Source: Rhytidiadelphus loreus
Lineage: Eukaryota > Streptophyta > Bryopsida > Hypnales > Hylocomiaceae
DNA length: 64,000 nucleotides
Assembly: GCA_947034895.1 (NCBI GenBank)
Contig: OX344764.1
Span: 43,257,348-43,321,347 of the forward strand
Reading direction: 5' to 3'
Shown: piece by piece, positions 60,136 to 64,000 of the stretch
Numbering within the stretch: the first letter of the stretch is position 1
Layout: each line of letters begins with the position of its first letter
The notes under the pieces: generated by a model
Databases searched by the model: none
What the model saw: the letters and a program-made list of their open reading frames with translations, nothing else
What the model was told of the DNA's origin: nothing
Made by a program: the position numbers and the translations under genes

Positions 60136-61552
60136 TGATCAAACTGTACATAGGAAACTTACCAATCCCGCGCATATTATTTTCCCCCCAGCGAAAATGG
60201 AGAGAATATTCTCCTGAGGCCCAGCAAACAGACTCAACACCTGCAAATAAAAATCCATGCGCAATTCGGTGTTGTAGATTCTGTAATCCAAGTCGTTAGT
60301 TGACCTTGACCTGGAATACCGTCCGTCTGGGAGGGCCTCAAATTTCTTGGGAATCTTCTTGCTCAGCCTTACCCCCTTCTTGATCAAGAAGATCATGTGC
60401 ACGGACTCCTTTGCCTTATTTGATTTTTCTGGTGCATTGCGAATCCGCTTCCAAATTGAAGGAACGTACTCAGCAAAATGTACTGTGTACGCTTCACCGT
60501 ACGTTGAGGTCCGGATGTGCGACCTGAGATCGACCTGAAGGTCCATGTCCCCGCAGATCCACAACCATACATTCGGGTCCTTGACCGTGGGCTGGTCCAT
60601 CGTCGAGAGAATATCCATAAAGGGCTCGAAGTAGAGATCTTTGTCCTTTGTCCTCTCCCTATTGATGGTTCCAGGGATGTTGCGAAAGTCCATCACTGCC
60701 AACTTCAGACTTTGGCCGACTTCCTCCTCCCACACATTTGTATCCCGGCCCACCAGCTTGTCGTCCTTCATGTTATAAGGCTGATAGAAGGCTCTCCCCT
60801 CGGGCTTGACGAACTTGCCCTTGCTGCCTATGAAAATCTTGAAGAACTGAGCGGCCATCGGGGAGAGCTCTTCAATGCTCTTATTTTTGTTACAAGGCAT
60901 TTTCGCCAGGGAGTAGAATTCATCAGGCGGACCAGAAATAAGAGTGTTCTTCGTGGCCTTCGTTACATTGTACACCCTCTTGAAATCCTTCCACTTGTCT
61001 CTGCGAAAACTGCCCTCGTTATTGTACAGACTCAAACTTTTTCTAAGGAAAAAGATCTGCCTCCGGATGATCTGTTTCCTCTTGCACCGCTCGAGCCACT
61101 CCTTGGCTGTGTAGCAGTCCTCCAGAACCCCGGTGGACTTCTTCATCGTCACTTTCGGATGCGCCAAGTCTCTGTTCGGGGTCCTGTCGAGGAGATGCAA
61201 AGCCAACCTTTTCAAATCCCCCTTGCTGCAGTTCCCAAGCCACTTGAAAAACTCCCGGGACATGACCCCATCTCGCTCTTGATCCCAGCCCTTGGTCTGC
61301 CTGAACTTCAGCAAGGTGTCGGGATCTGTGAGTTGCCCTTGCGAATTCATGGATATGACCTCGCTCCAAAGGTCATACACTTTCTTTGACGCGGTGATGA
61401 TCTTGAGTTCGTTATGGATGTCGAGGTCCTTTTCCTTCTTCCTGCTCAATGCTCCTTGGGACTTCTTCACATCTATCATAGCGAACCTGAGTCTCACTAC
61501 GTCCGTGAAATCCTACATGTTCATCCAGAGAAATTCCATCAGTGAGGGATCA

Positions 61553-61727
61553 ATCAACTCGAGCCGAGTTGAATGCTAGCACGAGGTTGATAAGTCATAT
61601 ATTTATGGCAGCTAGGAATTTCAACATCAATTCTGGAGGCAAACGAATCAACTGAATTGATTTACACAGGATTTTAATAATTCAAACATTATGATCACAG
61701 GATAAGTTCAACTCGACCCGAGTTGAA
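61553..61727. repeat. Two palindromes in the first intron of copy B
   Basis: 61,553-61,573 (centre AGC) and 61,707-61,727 (centre ACC). On the gene strand the latter begins 13 bases inside the donor, the same offset as in copy A. Confidence 0.9.
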
Positions 61728-62333
61728 TTGCATGGCTTACCCTAAACCGCTTCTGGTTATTCATGTCCTTGATTGACTTGCGAGGCCTATCTGCGGCCCT
61801 GCCCAACTCTGTGGGCTCTTTGTGAGGAGGAGGGCAACCCATCTTCTCCCAGACAAAACGGGCTCCCATGATGTTGGTGGCCCACGTCGGCATGAAATTT
61901 TGGAAATGATTCACCCGGTTGTAGTAAGCAGAGATTTTCCTAATGACGTGATCGTCCTTGTTCCACACCACGAAACACTCCCACGACTTAAACTTTTCTG
62001 CCTTCGTTTTTATTGCGGGCATCCGCTGCATGCGTTTCGATGCAACTACGGTGTGTTGCCCATTCACCATCCAGAAGTGCATATCTTTGATTTCTTCAAA
62101 GGTCTGCGGCTTGCTCCTCAGGTTCTGGGGCATGACGCACAACGTCATCTTCTTGTCGGGGTCAGGCATGTTTAACAAGAAATTCAGAGACCTCATAATT
62201 CCCTGCTCCTCAAGGCTTCGGATATTCAAGTTCTCGGGTGGTGTCTCCAACTGCTTTAGTGGAATGACGAATTTCATTCCGATTGCCGGCACGTACGAGT
62301 CAATGCACTCTTTCCAGTAAGCCTCGTATAACA

Positions 62334-62500
62334 CTATATTCAATATTTTGAGAGGTTTGGAGTCTCTCAAAATAATATTGTCCATTTAGACTATATACAA
62401 TGAATTATAATGTTAGCCAGTTTAGGCGGGCAAATACTAAATTTGCTAGTTGTAATGTGCAATTTCCATTAAAATGAGAGTCCCGTGAGTGATCGAATGT
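62334..62500. mobile_element. Element 3 left terminus, inserted in copy B
   Basis: Copy B is homologous to copy A up to TACGAG (complement at 62,327-62,332) and then changes to ACTATATTCAATATTTTGAG, a diverged version of the element 2 and X2 termini. A stem TTTTGAGAG/CTCTCAAAA and AAAATAATATTGTCCATTT follow, as in element 2. Confidence 0.6.
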
Positions 62501-62568
62501 TCAATTAGATGTATATGTTTTAAGATAAATGTTCTGATTAATATAAATAAAGATTTTGCAATCTTCTA

Positions 62569-62801
62569 AACACCAAGTCATGAGCTCCACGATTGGTTGT
62601 AAGGGGTTGTTTATCTCATTGAAGCGGTCCGGGTTCGATTCCCGTGGAATTCGTATGAGCGCATGAGAGAAAAAACATGACTTGGTGCTGCTAAGTGAGC
62701 TTTGCAGGCAGGAAAATTGTAACAACCAACCGGCCCCCTATCCAAACTTGTGACAAGTGCTCAACACGTTAACATAATAAAGAGTGGTTATACCCACTAC
62801 C
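62569..62801 (+). repeat. tRNA-derived SINE-like sequence in the element 3 end
   Basis: Homologous along its length to 41,799-42,033. CACCAAGTCATG and CATGACTTGGTG form the inverted pair, with a tRNA-like core and a clean box B (GGTCCGGGTTCGATTCCCG). The shared position relative to the transposase gene in two elements suggests it is a fixed part of the element end. Confidence 0.6.
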
Positions 62802-63003
62802 CTTTTCTTCAATCGTATTACATTTTCAAATTGACTTTAGACAGATATTAAGCTAGTAAAATAACATGAAATATCCTGAAAAGAGTATGTGCAAACTTGA
62901 AATAGTAAATATATTTATATAAATTTGAAGATTAAAACATAATCAATATCCAATATATCAATTTAACATACTATTACTAATTTCACGATAATATTCCACA
63001 AAA

Positions 63004-64000
63004 TCAAGTATACGAAGCCAAGCTTTGGTTGATGACTTCAATTTGAGCTGTAGGAATCTTGATCCTGCATTCGCGGGTACCTCTTCTATTCTGGGACTTC
63101 CATGCTGTCATCAAAGCGTTTGTTTCTTCCCATAGCGGTGGTTCGGTTTCATCAACCTTCCAACGTAAACCTCTTTCACTGTCCCATCCTGTATAGAAGT
63201 CACGAACATCCTGATTCCTTGATGTTGGACAGAAGTATTGAATGAGCACACAATTCGGCTTCTCAGGATTACAATTGGGATCAGACAACGCCCTTGCAAT
63301 CCAAACCGGTCGACTGTCACCATCTGCGGGTCGGATTGCAACAAAATAGCCTTCAAAGAGATCCCGACCCACCCTAAAGGATGGTTGTGGGCGTCCACGT
63401 AAAGGCCCAACATAGGCCTCATCTGCTCCAAACTCTTCACGATCTTCACCATCATCTTGTAACTGATCCTCTAGAGTTGCTTGAATCCGAGTAGTTGGCC
63501 AAAAACCGTCCTTTAAATTAGTAGAAGCAGGTAATGGTTCTTGCAACGCCACCTTCACATCACGCCAGTAGTGTACCAAATGCTCATAGCGTCTTCGATA
63601 TTCTCCAGTAACGTCAACATTGCATAACTTCTCCCAATACTTCACAAAGCCAGATATACCTTTCAAAATGTCATCCACCCCTCTCATTTCCTTCAACAAA
63701 ATTGGCAACGGCTCTCCACGGGGCCACAAACTATGCCCCTCCGAATCTTCTTTCCACAACTTAATACCTCTACCATCCTCCCCTAACCAATCCACGTCAG
63801 TGCACAACAATTTGTACTTCATGACCGGACATCCCGTTGAATCTAGGTAGAACTTCACTTGTTGTAGTTTTGTGTGTCCAACCAGAGTCTCATCACCATC
63901 CACAAATGCACCTGCAATGAATCCTTTGAAATCGGGCACTTCTTCTATGAGGTGAGGGATAGTAGGAATGGACTCCACGTCCATAAACGACTTCATCAAC
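63004..64000 (-). CDS. Element 3 DUF7869-type transposase, C-terminal part
   Basis: An open frame of 331 codons that runs off the right edge. It aligns with the element 2 protein from KSFMDVxSxPTIPHLIEEV to the stop, including the KYKLLCTDVDWLGEDG region, LWPRGEPLPI, the C-terminal VGRDLFEGYFVAIRPADGD, WIARALSDPNCNPEKPNCVL, DFYTGWDSERGLRWKVDE and a final helix. The catalytic-type motifs lie beyond the window. No nonsense codon is seen in this part, so it may be the youngest and least damaged copy. Confidence 0.8.
   Translation of the reverse strand, partial: LMKSFMDVESIPTIPHLIEEVPDFKGFIAGAFVDGDETLVGHTKLQQVKFYLDSTGCPVMKYKLLCTDVDWLGEDGRGIKLWKEDSEGHSLWPRGEPLPILLKEMRGVDDILKGISGFVKYWEKLCNVDVTGEYRRRYEHLVHYWRDVKVALQEPLPASTNLKDGFWPTTRIQATLEDQLQDDGEDREEFGADEAYVGPLRGRPQPSFRVGRDLFEGYFVAIRPADGDSRPVWIARALSDPNCNPEKPNCVLIQYFCPTSRNQDVRDFYTGWDSERGLRWKVDETEPPLWEETNALMTAWKSQNRRGTRECRIKIPTAQIEVINQSLASYT

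Larger units (their letters stand above)
58977..62333 (-). pseudogene. ParB-like / beta-class methyltransferase-like fusion, copy B (5'-truncated)
   Basis: Exons: 61,741 to about 62,333 (cut by element 3), 60,163-61,512 (450 codons, fully open), 58,977-60,032. Introns 61,513-61,740 (AGG|gtaagcc ... gtag|GATTTC) and 60,033-60,162 (TTG|gtaagtt ... aacag|ATGC). Exon 1: FWMVNGQHTVVASKRM, ParB-like. Exon 2: helical K-rich region (about 61,100), then LAVMDFRNIPG, where DNA methyltransferases have D/S-PP-Y/W, VWLWICGDMD, MIFLIKKG and a terminal LSLFAGPQENILSIFAGGKI. Exon 3 opens MLSLEHYIIGDSKYNP, like the strand after motif I, then an acidic, K/E/R-rich tail. This is the motif order of beta-class N4/N6 enzymes, with the catalytic motif lost. 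In-frame TAG at 59,974 (Lys in copy A) and 59,145; final TGA at 58,977. Confidence 0.6.

Noticed and set aside
41611..62385. Compensatory evolution of the small hairpins in the element 2 and element 3 termini
   Set aside because: Both can form stems, but the pairing partners do not align position for position, so covariation cannot be claimed.

Overview
The window reads as nuclear DNA of a land plant outside the flowering plants, most likely a moss, liverwort, fern or lycophyte. The clues are an AT-rich, intron-bearing and gene-poor sequence, plant teloboxes (AAACCCTAAA) in leaders, a plant polyphenol-oxidase C-terminus, and a TKL-type kinase joined to TPR repeats of a kind I associate with bryophytes, ferns and lycophytes. 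I see no intact ordinary host gene. The window is a stack of nested mobile elements, most of them decayed, plus two broken host genes.

Layout. 1-10.8 kb: AT-rich DNA with small non-autonomous DNA transposons (TTAA-flanked piggyBac-like copies and two inverted-repeat MITEs). 10.8-18.9 kb: element 1, with an array of palindromes, a DUF7869-type transposase pseudogene (+), an FCP1-like gene (+) and a second, different palindrome set. 19.7-27.2 kb: a kinase-TPR pseudogene (-) whose TPR exon is split by a 3.5-kb CACTA transposon. 28.7-29.6 kb: an inverted-repeat element abutting a polyphenol-oxidase tail. 31.2-32.1 kb: a well-preserved TTAA element. 33.7-36.8 kb: a gag-containing retroelement relic hit by three CACTA elements. 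About 37-41 kb: a diverged LTR element. 41.6-64 kb: a nest of related large elements. Element 2 holds a DUF7869 transposase (-) and, after an AT-rich interior, ParB/methyltransferase-like gene copy A (+). Copy A is cut at about 56,202 by element X2, which holds an FCP1-like gene (-) and ParB/methyltransferase-like copy B (-). Copy B is cut at about 62,333 by element 3, which holds a DUF7869 transposase (-) running off the window.

The most interesting content is this last family. The parts suggest (inference) a large eukaryotic DNA transposon with three genes: a DUF7869 RNase-H-like transposase, a fusion of a ParB-like domain with a beta-class DNA-methyltransferase-like domain, and an FCP1/NLI-interacting-factor-like phosphatase homologue. 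The non-coding parts (leaders and introns) carry about 20 copies of a 21-bp palindrome, TTCAACTCG-N3-CGAGTTGAA, with conserved arms and a free 3-nt centre. Both analysed introns of the ParB/methyltransferase gene, in both copies, hold exactly two sites. Element 1 has the same kind of layout with unrelated palindromes (TATCGGCT-GCC-AGCCGATA around its FCP1-like gene and GTTCAGAGCG-GG-CGCTCTGAAC upstream of its transposase). A transposon family that keeps the palindrome architecture while changing its sequence, and that encodes a ParB-like protein, may be a parS-like self-recognition system; I know of no description of one.

Limits: splice sites, family names and element borders were read by eye. 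No database search, fold prediction or alignment program was used.
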